This document shows, one piece after another, positions 10,240 through 22,094 of a DNA stretch of 64,000 bases. A program made the translations under genes and the position numbers. Source of the DNA: an uncultured Pelagibacteraceae bacterium. Its GTDB lineage: Bacteria; Pseudomonadota; Alphaproteobacteria; Pelagibacterales; Pelagibacteraceae. Every line of letters begins with the position of its first letter. Position 1 is the first letter of the stretch. Location: assembly GCA_902582235.1 (NCBI GenBank), contig CACHQX010000003.1, positions 101,703 through 165,702 of the forward strand. The letters are read 5' to 3'. A model generated the notes under the pieces. The model had not been told where the DNA came from. It saw nothing but the letters and a program-made list of their open reading frames with translations, and made no database searches.

Positions 10240-10895
10240 TAATAATTCTTTTTTCTAAAATATAGATATATCAAAAGAATTGATATCGCTATTGAAAACC
10301 ATGTTAAAGAGTATTTAAGGTGATTATTAGGCAGATCTGATGAAATTTTTTTTGGTATTGGAAAAGAGTTTGTTTGTTCTCCATTTTGGATAAAAATTAT
10401 AAAAGGTGAAAATGTTTTACCAGTATGTTTTTTTAAATCTATATCATCAAGTTTAAACCAATAATTTTTTATTAAATCGTTATTAGGTTTGAAATAATTT
10501 TTACTTGATTTTAACTTTGTAATTCCAAAGTATTCTGATTGTTTTAGATCAAATGAATTACCTTTCAAATCTCTTGGTATCCATCCTTGATTAATTAAAA
10601 AGTTTTCTCCTTCAATATCAACTTCTTTAATTATATTAAAACCTGGTTCCCCATTATCGCTGAGTCCATATAAATAAATTAAATTCTTATTATTGATTTT
10701 TCCTTTGAATTTAATTTTTTGAAAGTTTCTTATTTTCTGAGCCTCAAATTTTACTGGATTGTTCATGAGAGAAGAATTAATTTCTTCAATTAGATTGTTT
10801 TTCCAATTAAGTCTGTATAGTTGCCAAAATCCAAGAGCAAGAAAAAGGGTAATAAAAAAAGAAACAAATATTGTGAAAAGAAACTTATATCTCAA
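10239..10895 (-). CDS. SURF1-family cytochrome oxidase assembly protein
   Basis: N- and C-terminal TM with periplasmic domain, GFWQLYRLNWKN and GWIPRD motifs; in cox operon. Confidence 0.88.
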   Translation of the reverse strand: MRYKFLFTIFVSFFITLFLALGFWQLYRLNWKNNLIEEINSSLMNNPVKFEAQKIRNFQKIKFKGKINNKNLIYLYGLSDNGEPGFNIIKEVDIEGENFLINQGWIPRDLKGNSFDLKQSEYFGITKLKSSKNYFKPNNDLIKNYWFKLDDIDLKKHTGKTFSPFIIFIQNGEQTNSFPIPKKISSDLPNNHLKYSLTWFSIAISILLIYLYFRKKNY

Positions 10896-10900
10896 TTAAA

Positions 10901-11692
10901 TTAGCTTCCCCAAACGTAGATTGCTGCAAATAAAAACAACCAAACTACATCAACAAAATGCCAGTACCATGCTGCAGCTTCAAATCCAAAATGATGATCT
11001 TTATTAAAGTGACCAAGTTTTCCTCTCCACAAACAAACAGCTAAAAAGATAGTTCCAATTACCACATGAAAGCCATGAAAGCCTGTGGCCATATAAAATG
11101 TTGCGCCGTATATGTGCCCTGAAAAATCAAAACTCGCATGTTGGTACTCATAAATTTGAAGAAGTGTAAAAAAGAAACCTAGTAGAACTGTTGCCCAAAG
11201 ACCTTGTATAAAACCTTTTCTGTCATCTTCTAATAAAGAGTGGTGAGCCCATGTAACAGTTGTTCCGGACAATAATAAAACTAGAGTGTTGATTAATGGA
11301 ATGTCCCACGGGTTAAAAACTTCAATATCTTTAGGCGGCCAAACTCCACCAACAAAAGCGCTTGGATACAAACTAGCATCAAAGTAAGCCCAAAACCAAG
11401 CAACAAAAAACATTACTTCAGATGCTATAAACAATGTCATTCCATAACGATGATGTATCTGAACAACTGGTGTATGGTGACCTTGATGTTCAGCTTCATT
11501 AACAACATCTCTGAACCACATGTATGCCCCATAAATTAAAAGAGCGAAACCAAGTAGCATAGCCCACATAACTTTTGAGTGAAAATAGTAAACTGATCCC
11601 ACAGCAGTAATTAAAGTAGCAAAAGATGTATAGATTGGCCACGGACTTGGATCAACTAAGTGGTAGTCATGTTTTTGATCTTTAGAGCTCAT
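10901..11692 (-). CDS. ctaE: Cytochrome c oxidase subunit III
   Basis: HDYHLVDPSPWPI, SEVMFFVAWFWAYFD, WYWHFVDVVWLFLF. Confidence 0.97.
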   Translation of the reverse strand: MSSKDQKHDYHLVDPSPWPIYTSFATLITAVGSVYYFHSKVMWAMLLGFALLIYGAYMWFRDVVNEAEHQGHHTPVVQIHHRYGMTLFIASEVMFFVAWFWAYFDASLYPSAFVGGVWPPKDIEVFNPWDIPLINTLVLLLSGTTVTWAHHSLLEDDRKGFIQGLWATVLLGFFFTLLQIYEYQHASFDFSGHIYGATFYMATGFHGFHVVIGTIFLAVCLWRGKLGHFNKDHHFGFEAAAWYWHFVDVVWLFLFAAIYVWGS

Positions 11693-11694
11693 AA

Positions 11695-12240
11695 TTAATT
11701 AACCTTTGATTGTTTGTAATAGTCAGAAGAAAAAAATGTATATGACATTGTAATATCGTCAATGTTTTTAGTTTTTGGATCATTTACCATTTCAGGATCT
11801 AAATAGAAAGTTAAAATATAACTCATTTTTTCCCCACTTTTAAGAGTTTGCTTTTCAAAACAAAAACATCCTAGTTTATTAAAATATTGTCCAAAAGTTG
11901 ATGGAGATACATTGTAACTTGCAACTCCACTTGAAGGTTCTTTTCCAAAGTTTTCTACTTCAAACTCAACTTTATATACTTTGCCTGGTTTAATATCATA
12001 TAAAGATTTACTTGCTTTAAAATTCCAAGCCAAGTCTGTTTGAACATTTGTGTCAAATCTTACTCTAACGGGTTCATCTATAACTATTTTTGGAGCTTCT
12101 TTTGAGATTTGAGTAGTGCCCCCAAATCCTGTGACTCGGCAAAATAAATCATACAGTGGAACAGCGGCAAATGATAATCCTAGCATTAGAAAGAATATTA
12201 AAGATAAAATTAATGGCGTTAGGTTTTTTTTACTAATCAT
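11695..12240 (-). CDS. ctaG: Cytochrome c oxidase assembly protein CtaG/Cox11
   Basis: AAVPLYDLFCRVTGFGGTTQ; KLGCFCFEKQTL copper-binding CFCF motif. Confidence 0.95.
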   Translation of the reverse strand: MISKKNLTPLILSLIFFLMLGLSFAAVPLYDLFCRVTGFGGTTQISKEAPKIVIDEPVRVRFDTNVQTDLAWNFKASKSLYDIKPGKVYKVEFEVENFGKEPSSGVASYNVSPSTFGQYFNKLGCFCFEKQTLKSGEKMSYILTFYLDPEMVNDPKTKNIDDITMSYTFFSSDYYKQSKVN

Positions 12241-12359
12241 ATGACTCTTTCAAAAACTCCAACATTGTAAAGTGTAAAAACAAAAAGCAACAAGATAAAT
12301 ACTATTAGTCCAATAGCAGTAAATATATTCTTTTTTTTAATTTTTTTGTCGACTTCCAT
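12237..12359 (-). CDS. 40-aa single-TM protein between ctaB and ctaG (CoxF-like position)
   Basis: MEVDKKIKKKNIFTAIGLIVFILLLFVFTLYNVGVFERVI*; TAATG overlap with ctaB stop and ATGA overlap with ctaG start; below the ORF-track length cutoff. Confidence 0.85.
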   Translation of the reverse strand: MEVDKKIKKKNIFTAIGLIVFILLLFVFTLYNVGVFERVI

Positions 12360-13270
12360 TAGAATAATTTATCAATTAAAAATAAAACAAAAATAAAGAA
12401 CAAGTAAAAGATTGAATAACCAAAAACTCTTTTAGCTTTTTGCAAATCAAAGGAGTCTTTTTTTGTTTTTAATAAAGCATAGCATAATAAAATATAATAA
12501 ATTGTTAGACCAAAAGTGCTAACAAGGAATAATTCTCCAACAAAACCTATTACATAAGGTAGAGCCAACGTTGGGAGCATTAAAAGTGAGTATACAAAAA
12601 TATTTTTTTTTGTATTTTCTATACCATTAGTGACTGGTAACATTGGAATTTTGGCCCTTTTGTAGTCACCTACTTTATACAAGCTTAAAGCCCAAAAATG
12701 TGAAGGTGTCCAAAAAAATATTATCAAGAAAAATGAAAGTGCTTCCAAACTTAAAGAATTAGTAACAATTGTCCATCCGATTACAGGAGGCAACGCACCA
12801 GATGCTCCACCAATTACTATATTTTGTGGCGTTCTTCTTTTAAGCCAAATTGTATAAACAAATAAATAAAAACTAATTGTAAAAAGCAAAACTAAAGCAG
12901 ATAGCAGGTTTGAAAAATAGTAAAGTCCTAAAACTGAAACTACTGATAGGACTATTCCAAAAATAAGCGCATGTTTCTTTTTTAGTTTTCCTGTTGGGAG
13001 TGGCCTCAAACATGTTCTGCTCATTAGTTTGTCTAAATCTGCCTCATACCACATATTAAGAGCCCCTGCTGCTCCAGCACCAAGTGTCACAAAAAAAATG
13101 TTTGTTATTGATTTAATAAAACTGATTTCACCCGGGGCAGTTAATAAACCAACCGCACAGGTAAATATCACCAATGACATTACTCTAGGTTTCATCAGTC
13201 TTAGTAGTTCTAAGAAAATTGATGTATCCAATAGTGAAATACTTTTTGCTCTAGAATTATAAGTTGTCAT
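12359..13270 (-). CDS. ctaB: Protoheme IX farnesyltransferase (heme O synthase)
   Basis: LMKPRVMSLVIFT; NMWYEADLDKLMSRTCLRPLPTG; YKVGDYKRAKIPMLPV. Confidence 0.96.
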   Translation of the reverse strand: MTTYNSRAKSISLLDTSIFLELLRLMKPRVMSLVIFTCAVGLLTAPGEISFIKSITNIFFVTLGAGAAGALNMWYEADLDKLMSRTCLRPLPTGKLKKKHALIFGIVLSVVSVLGLYYFSNLLSALVLLFTISFYLFVYTIWLKRRTPQNIVIGGASGALPPVIGWTIVTNSLSLEALSFFLIIFFWTPSHFWALSLYKVGDYKRAKIPMLPVTNGIENTKKNIFVYSLLMLPTLALPYVIGFVGELFLVSTFGLTIYYILLCYALLKTKKDSFDLQKAKRVFGYSIFYLFFIFVLFLIDKLF

Positions 13271-13283
13271 TTAATGCCAATAA

Positions 13284-15735
<2,452 letters not shown>

Positions 15736-15793
15736 TTTTATTTCGTTTTTATACAGTTTTTAATTCAATTAACAAATTCAATTAATGCGACAA

Positions 15794-16504
15794 TTATGAA
15801 TTGAAATAGACGAAATTCACTAATGAAATAGCGGTTATAACGGCAGTATCTGACCTTAAAATATTCTTAGATATAGTAAAAGATTTCACATCTGGAACTT
15901 TCAAAATCGACTCGCGTTCAGCTGGTGAAAAATCACCTTCGGGTCCTATCAAAACACTTAAAGCTCCTCCTTTTTTAATGTTATCATTTTTTAAAACATT
16001 TTGAGAATTTACATCGGCAAATAATAGTTTGGTGGAACTATCTAAGTTTTTTAGAAAGTCTTTAAGTTTTTTAACCTCTGAAATTTCTGGGGGATTTAAT
16101 TGATTGGATTGTTCTGTAGCTTCAATAACAATTTTTCTTGCTCTTTCATAGTTTAAGTCTTTAACTTCTGTTCTCTCCGAAACAATTGGTGTTATTTTAC
16201 TCACACCTAGTTCAGTAGACTTTTGTAAAATAGTTTCCATTGGAGTTTTTTTGACTAAACAAATAGCAAGTTCAATTTCAGATGAGTTGTTTGCTTGTTT
16301 TATTTTTTTTATAAATTTTACTTCAACCTTATCTTTTTGAATAAAAGTTACTTCACTTTCCCATTCTCCATTTTTATTAAAAAAATTTATACGGGAACCT
16401 AATTTAAGTCTCATTACGTTTGCTACATAATGACTATGTTCCTTTGAAAGCAACTTAGTTGTATTTTCGACTATACTGTTTGGGTGATATAATCTAATAT
16501 TCAT
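15794..16504 (-). CDS. rsmE: 16S rRNA (uracil1498-N3)-methyltransferase
   Basis: KSTELGVSKITPIVSERTEV; LIGPEGDFSPAERE. Confidence 0.93.
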   Translation of the reverse strand: MNIRLYHPNSIVENTTKLLSKEHSHYVANVMRLKLGSRINFFNKNGEWESEVTFIQKDKVEVKFIKKIKQANNSSEIELAICLVKKTPMETILQKSTELGVSKITPIVSERTEVKDLNYERARKIVIEATEQSNQLNPPEISEVKKLKDFLKNLDSSTKLLFADVNSQNVLKNDNIKKGGALSVLIGPEGDFSPAERESILKVPDVKSFTISKNILRSDTAVITAISLVNFVYFNS

Positions 16505-16539
16505 GAAATATAGTATAATATAAAAAATTAAATTTAAGT

Positions 16540-17199
16540 ATGGATTTTAAAGCAATAGTATTTGATGCTTATGGAACATTATTTGACGTAAATTCAGCGG
16601 CAGAGAAATGTAAACATAAAATAGGAGATAGATGGGAAGCCTTTGCAAATTTTTGGCGAACTACACAACTTGAATATACTTGGTTGAGAAGTTTAATGAA
16701 AAGACATAAAGACTTTTGGCAAATAACTGAAGATAGTTTGGATAAATCTATGAATGTTTTTAACATAGATACAAGCATGAAAAATGAATTACTTAACCTT
16801 TATAAAGTTTTATCCCCTTACCCAGAGGTAAAAGAGGTTTTAACAGATTTAAAAAAGAAAAATCTTAAGCTCGCGATACTTTCAAATGGCACTCCGGATT
16901 TGATTAATGAATTAGTAAACACCAATAAATTAAACACTTCTTTTGATGATTTTTTTTCAATTGAGGAAGTGAAAATTTACAAGCCTGACTCAAGGGTCTA
17001 CGATCTTCCGGTGAATAAATATAAAATTCAACCTAAAGAAGTTGTTTTTTTGAGCGCTAATACTTGGGATGTATCAGGTGGTGGTAATTTTGGTTACAAC
17101 GCTGTCTGGGTAAATCGTAACAACTCTCATTTTGATAATCTTGATTATAAACCAAAAAAAGAAATTAAAAATTTAAAAGGACTACTTGAAATAGTTTGA
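16540..17199 (+). CDS. Haloacid dehalogenase type II (L-2-haloacid dehalogenase family)
   Basis: FDAYGTLFDV, WRTTQLEYTWLR, LSNGTP, KPDSRVY, SANTWDVSGGGNFGY motifs. Confidence 0.9.
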   Translation: MDFKAIVFDAYGTLFDVNSAAEKCKHKIGDRWEAFANFWRTTQLEYTWLRSLMKRHKDFWQITEDSLDKSMNVFNIDTSMKNELLNLYKVLSPYPEVKEVLTDLKKKNLKLAILSNGTPDLINELVNTNKLNTSFDDFFSIEEVKIYKPDSRVYDLPVNKYKIQPKEVVFLSANTWDVSGGGNFGYNAVWVNRNNSHFDNLDYKPKKEIKNLKGLLEIV

Positions 17200-17219
17200 A
17201 ACATAATTAAATTAAAACC

Positions 17220-18062
17220 ATGTCAAATATTGAAATCAAAAAAATTGTTAAATCTATTGAAACATCAGATGGCGCGGGTGTAAAACTTAAAAGAAGTATA
17301 GGAACACCAGAGGCAAATTATATTGATCCTTTTTTAATGTTGGATGAATTTGGTTCAGAAAATAAAGATGATTATGTTGCAGGTTTTCCGCCTCATCCTC
17401 ACAGAGGTATTGAAACAGTCACTTATATGCTAAAAGGAAAATTTGAACATGAGGATAGCACTGGTGCTAAAGGAATAATGTCATCAGGAGATGTGCAGTG
17501 GATGAAAACTGGAAGAGGAATAATACATTCTGAAATGCCTGCCATGTCTGATGGTCAATTACTTGGGTTTCAATTGTGGATTAACATGCCCGCAAAATTA
17601 AAAAAAAATAAACCCGAATATATTTATATTAAAAACAAAGAGCTTGGAACTTATAGTGATGATGAAAAAGTAGTTAAAGTAATTGCTGGAAAGTACAAAG
17701 ATGTTGAAGGTCCCGAAAAAAACCATAATGTTGAACCAATCTATTTTCATATTGTATTAAAAAATAGGAAGGAATTCTCTTGCGAGGTTCCAGAAGGACA
17801 TAATTCATTTATTTATTTGCTTAAAGGTCAAATAAAAGTTGGTAAAATTAATCACGAAAAAACAAATGACTCAAATTTAATATTGTTAAAACAAGGTAAG
17901 AACCTTCAAGTTACAGCTGATAAAGATAGCGAATTTTTATTTATTGCAGGTAAACCAATTGGCGAACCCATAGCTAGAGGGGGTCCATTTGTAATGAATA
18001 CAAAAGCCGAAATTGTTGAAGCAATAAATGATTATCAAAATGGAACTTTTGCAAAATATTAA
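17220..18062 (+). CDS. Pirin family protein
   Basis: FPPHPHRGIETVTYMLKGKFEHEDSTG and GRGIIHSEMP pirin metal-site motifs. Confidence 0.93.
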   Translation: MSNIEIKKIVKSIETSDGAGVKLKRSIGTPEANYIDPFLMLDEFGSENKDDYVAGFPPHPHRGIETVTYMLKGKFEHEDSTGAKGIMSSGDVQWMKTGRGIIHSEMPAMSDGQLLGFQLWINMPAKLKKNKPEYIYIKNKELGTYSDDEKVVKVIAGKYKDVEGPEKNHNVEPIYFHIVLKNRKEFSCEVPEGHNSFIYLLKGQIKVGKINHEKTNDSNLILLKQGKNLQVTADKDSEFLFIAGKPIGEPIARGGPFVMNTKAEIVEAINDYQNGTFAKY

Positions 18063-19034
18063 ATGTATTCTATAAATTTTTCAAAAACTGGTGGTCCTGA
18101 AGTTTTAAAATATGAAAAGCTTTCTATCTCAGAACCTAAGGAGAGTGAAGTATTAATAAAGCATTCTGCTATAGGTTTAAACTTTATAGATACATATCAT
18201 AGATCGGGACTATATCCTGTACCACTTCCATCAGGAATTGGAGTTGAGGGTGCAGGGATTATAGAAAAAGTTGGGCCAGGTGTTAAAAATTTTAAAGAGG
18301 GTGATAAAGTAGCTTACGCAGCTGCGCCTCTTGGTTCGTACTCAACACATAGAATTTATCCAACAAAAAATTTGGTAAAAGTACCAGATGGAATAGATCT
18401 TGAGATTGTAGCTTGTTTAATGACCAAAGGTTTAACAACTTTTTATCTACTCTACAAAACGTATCCAGTTAAAAAAGGTCAAACAGTTTTATTTCACGCT
18501 GCAGCTGGTGGAGTTGGTCAAATTTTTTGTCAATGGGCTAAAAGTTTAGGCTGCAAAGTGATAGGAACAGTAGGATCAGACGAAAAAATTAAACTAGCAA
18601 AAAAATACGGATGTGATGAAGTAATAAATTACAATAAAGAAAATTTTAAAGATAAAGTTTTAGAATTAACAAATAATGAGGGTCTGCCAGTAGTGTATGA
18701 TGGGGTAGGAAAAAATACTTTAGAAAATTCATTAGGTTGTTTAAAAATGCGTGGGACAATGGTTTCATTTGGAAATGCATCCGGAAAATTAGATCCTGTT
18801 GACGTTGGAAAACTTATAGCACCAAAAGGGTTGTATTTAACGAGACCTAGTATTGCGCACTACACATCTACAAGGGAAGAGCTAGACGAAGCATCAAATA
18901 AACTTTTTGAAATGGTAAAATCAGGTTCGGTTAAAGTTGAAATATTTAAAAAATATTCTTTAAAAGATGCATCGATCGCTCATCATGATTTAGAAGGGAG
19001 AAAAATTTTAGGACCTGCAATAATTACTCCTTAA
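18063..19034 (+). CDS. Quinone oxidoreductase (zinc-independent MDR family)
   Basis: HSAIGLNFIDTYHRSGLYP; AAAGGVGQIFCQWAKSLGCKVIGTV. Confidence 0.93.
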   Translation: MYSINFSKTGGPEVLKYEKLSISEPKESEVLIKHSAIGLNFIDTYHRSGLYPVPLPSGIGVEGAGIIEKVGPGVKNFKEGDKVAYAAAPLGSYSTHRIYPTKNLVKVPDGIDLEIVACLMTKGLTTFYLLYKTYPVKKGQTVLFHAAAGGVGQIFCQWAKSLGCKVIGTVGSDEKIKLAKKYGCDEVINYNKENFKDKVLELTNNEGLPVVYDGVGKNTLENSLGCLKMRGTMVSFGNASGKLDPVDVGKLIAPKGLYLTRPSIAHYTSTREELDEASNKLFEMVKSGSVKVEIFKKYSLKDASIAHHDLEGRKILGPAIITP

Positions 19035-19431
19035 ACTGTACATCCATGTCTGAAATATGCAATTTGAGAGCTTTTGTAGAAATTTGAATTTCTCTTATAA
19101 AAAAAACTATGGACACCATCATTGAAAGACAACAAGATCCAAAAATAATTCTTGCTACTAATATTTTATCCAAATAGAGAGCAAAGACAGTAAGCATATT
19201 GAATAAAAAACCAAAAGCTGAAAACATAATTGTAAGCTTTAACACGCTTATTCTATCATTTAAATTTATTAATTGATTTTTCCATTCAGGAGGAGTGTGC
19301 TTTTCAAATACATGCTCATCATGTATTTTTCTTATCAGGTTACTTAATGTATGAAATCTGTTACTGTAAACACCCATTATAAGTGGTATTGCGGGAAACA
19401 TTAGCGCCGTGACTGTGTAATCAATATCCAT
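19024..19431 (-). CDS. DUF2721-like membrane protein
   Basis: 135 aa; N-terminal TM then SNRFHTLSNLIRKIHDEHV and two C-terminal TMs. Confidence 0.65.
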   Translation of the reverse strand: MDIDYTVTALMFPAIPLIMGVYSNRFHTLSNLIRKIHDEHVFEKHTPPEWKNQLINLNDRISVLKLTIMFSAFGFLFNMLTVFALYLDKILVARIIFGSCCLSMMVSIVFFIREIQISTKALKLHISDMDVQFKE

Positions 19432-19484
19432 AACGAATCAATTTGATTATGAAACGATGCTTTGTTATTTACAAGTAAATTATC

Positions 19485-20351
19485 ATGAAAAATTTTGAAA
19501 TATTTTTAAGTCTGACACGATTAAATAAACCAATTGGTTTTATGTTATTATTTTGGCCATGCCTATGGGGATTAACAATAGCGCACGATTTCTCAGAAAA
19601 TAATTCAATATTCTTTAAATTCTCTTTTTTGTTTTTTTTAGGAGCGATATTAATGAGATCAGCTGGTTGTGTTGTGAATGACGTCTTAGACAGAAAAATT
19701 GATCTTATGGTTGAACGGACAAAAAATCGACCTGTTGCTTCGGGGCAAATATCCGTAAAAAAGGCTTTAATGTTAAGTGCGATACTTTGTTTATTCGCTT
19801 TTTTTGTGTTAATGCAATTCAATCAAAAAACTATAATCTTAGGTTTGGCATCAATGCCCTTTGCTTTTTCTTATCCATTGATGAAAAGGTTTACATATTG
19901 GCCTCAATTATTTCTTGGATTTACATTTAATTATGGATTGATTATGGCCTGGGTCTCACTAAATGATAATTTGAGTTACTATCCAATTGTTTTTTATCTA
20001 GGGGCCATATTTTGGACACTAGGTTACGACACAATATATGGATTTCAAGATATTAAAGATGATGAAATTATAGGAGTAAAATCAACATCAATTAAGTTTA
20101 AAAAAAACCCAAAAATTTTTATATTTTCATGTTACTTTTTTTTCTACCTATCTCTTATATTTGTTGGATTGTTGATGGCATTTAGTAAGTTCTATTTTAT
20201 TTTCTCGCTAATATTGCTTTTGCAACTATTTTTTTTTCAAGTTTACTCCTTGAATGTGAATAAACCTGAAGATTGTATTAAAAGGTTTAAAAGCAATAAC
20301 ATTTTAGGTTTCTTAGTTTTTATAAATATCTTAGTAGGAAAAATTTTATAA
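19485..20351 (+). CDS. ubiA: 4-hydroxybenzoate polyprenyltransferase
   Basis: LTRLNKPIGFMLLFWPCLWGL; NDVLDRKIDLMVERTKNRPVASG; DIKDDEIIGVKSTSI. Confidence 0.95.
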   Translation: MKNFEIFLSLTRLNKPIGFMLLFWPCLWGLTIAHDFSENNSIFFKFSFLFFLGAILMRSAGCVVNDVLDRKIDLMVERTKNRPVASGQISVKKALMLSAILCLFAFFVLMQFNQKTIILGLASMPFAFSYPLMKRFTYWPQLFLGFTFNYGLIMAWVSLNDNLSYYPIVFYLGAIFWTLGYDTIYGFQDIKDDEIIGVKSTSIKFKKNPKIFIFSCYFFFYLSLIFVGLLMAFSKFYFIFSLILLLQLFFFQVYSLNVNKPEDCIKRFKSNNILGFLVFINILVGKIL

Positions 20352-22094
20352 ATGACAAACATTGAAATATTAAAGAGGTTATATAGAGAATATACAAAAA
20401 AGTACCTAACTAAAATTTTAATAGCTTTTTTGTTTTCTTTGGTTTTGGCTGGCAGCACATCATCTATCGCTTACTTATTAGATCCGGCAATAGAAAAAAT
20501 TTTTATTAATAAAGATCAAACTCTAATTATAATAATTCCAGTTGTAATAATCATTGCATTTGCAGCAAAGGGAATATCGCTCTATGGGGCAAAAGTAATC
20601 ATGATAAGTATTTCTGAAGAAATTCGTAAGACTTTGCAAATGGATATGATGAAATCATTAATTAAAGCAGATACAGATTTCATTGAAAAAAGACATTCTG
20701 GAAAAATTATAGTAAATCTTCTTAATGATGTAAATTTTATGACGGGACTTGTGAGTGTTGCAATTTTAAATTTATTTAAAGACACTTTGACTTTAATTGG
20801 TCTTATGTCGGTTATGTTTTATCAGAATTGGAAATTGTCTATTGTAGCTATTATTATGATACCTCTTGCTAGTTTTTTTGCCAGACTATTGGGTAAAAGA
20901 ATTTCAAAAGTAACTACGCAAACGATGGATAAAGCTTCAGAAATTTTTACGTATCTAATTGAGATTTTTAAAAATCATAAATTAATAAAAATTTTTCAAA
21001 AAGAAACATATGAAACTTCAAGAGCGGACAAGGCATTAGAAGGTCATAAGGATAGAGCAAAAAAACTTCAAGTAATTTACGCGAGATCGTCTCCTATAAT
21101 GGAGGTTTTAACAGGTATCATGATCGCAATACTAATATATTACTCTGGAAATTTAATTATAAAAGATGAGCTGGGTATTAATAATTTTTTTTCATTTTTA
21201 GCAGCTATGATGCTTGCTTACCAGCCAGTGAGATCTCTTGCTACTTTAAATATTACTATCAATCAAGGTTTAGCAGGTGCTAGAAGAATATTGCCAGTTA
21301 TTGATTTAAAAGAGAAAATTTTTGAGGACAAAAAATTAGATGATATCAATTTAAAGGATGCAAACATTGAATTTTCAAATGTTAGCTTCAATTATGGCGG
21401 GGAAACAAAAGTAGTTCTCAAAAATATAAATTTAAATATTTCTGGCGGTAAAATGACATCGCTAGTTGGACTAAGTGGTGCAGGAAAGTCTACAATTTTA
21501 AATTTAATTCCAAGATTTTATGATCCTATAGATGGTGATATAAAAATTGATAATCAATCAATTTATACAAAAAAACTTTCTTCATTAAGAAAAAACATTT
21601 CACTTGTAAGTCAAGAAACTACTCTCTTCGATGATACCGTGCTCAATAATATTAAATATGCAAATTTAGACGCCACAAACGAGGAAATTACAGAAGCTGC
21701 TAAATTATCATACTCATCAGAATTTATAGACAATTTACCTAAAAAAATTAACACTTTTATTGGTGAAAATGGTGTCAGGCTTTCAGGTGGAGAGAAACAA
21801 AGAATTTCTATTGCTCGAGCAATTTTAAAGAAAAGTAAGATTATTTTACTTGATGAGGCAACATCTTCTTTAGATGCTGAAACTGAGAACAAAATTCAAG
21901 ATGCAATAAATTTTTTGACCAAAGGGAGAACTACACTTGTAATAGCTCATAGGCTTTCAACAATATTAAACTCTGATAAAATATATGTAATAGATGGCGG
22001 TAAAGTCATAGGTGACGGAAAACATGAAGATCTATTAAAGAATTCTGAAACTTATAAAAATTTCTACGAAAAACAAATCCAAAAGAATTCATGA
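20352..22094 (+). CDS. Lipid A export-type ABC transporter (MsbA-like)
   Basis: TM domain plus Walker A GLSGAGKST, signature LSGGEKQRISIARAI, Walker B IILLDEATSSLD; adjacent to waaA-lpxK-lpxL. Confidence 0.92.
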   Translation: MTNIEILKRLYREYTKKYLTKILIAFLFSLVLAGSTSSIAYLLDPAIEKIFINKDQTLIIIIPVVIIIAFAAKGISLYGAKVIMISISEEIRKTLQMDMMKSLIKADTDFIEKRHSGKIIVNLLNDVNFMTGLVSVAILNLFKDTLTLIGLMSVMFYQNWKLSIVAIIMIPLASFFARLLGKRISKVTTQTMDKASEIFTYLIEIFKNHKLIKIFQKETYETSRADKALEGHKDRAKKLQVIYARSSPIMEVLTGIMIAILIYYSGNLIIKDELGINNFFSFLAAMMLAYQPVRSLATLNITINQGLAGARRILPVIDLKEKIFEDKKLDDINLKDANIEFSNVSFNYGGETKVVLKNINLNISGGKMTSLVGLSGAGKSTILNLIPRFYDPIDGDIKIDNQSIYTKKLSSLRKNISLVSQETTLFDDTVLNNIKYANLDATNEEITEAAKLSYSSEFIDNLPKKINTFIGENGVRLSGGEKQRISIARAILKKSKIILLDEATSSLDAETENKIQDAINFLTKGRTTLVIAHRLSTILNSDKIYVIDGGKVIGDGKHEDLLKNSETYKNFYEKQIQKNS

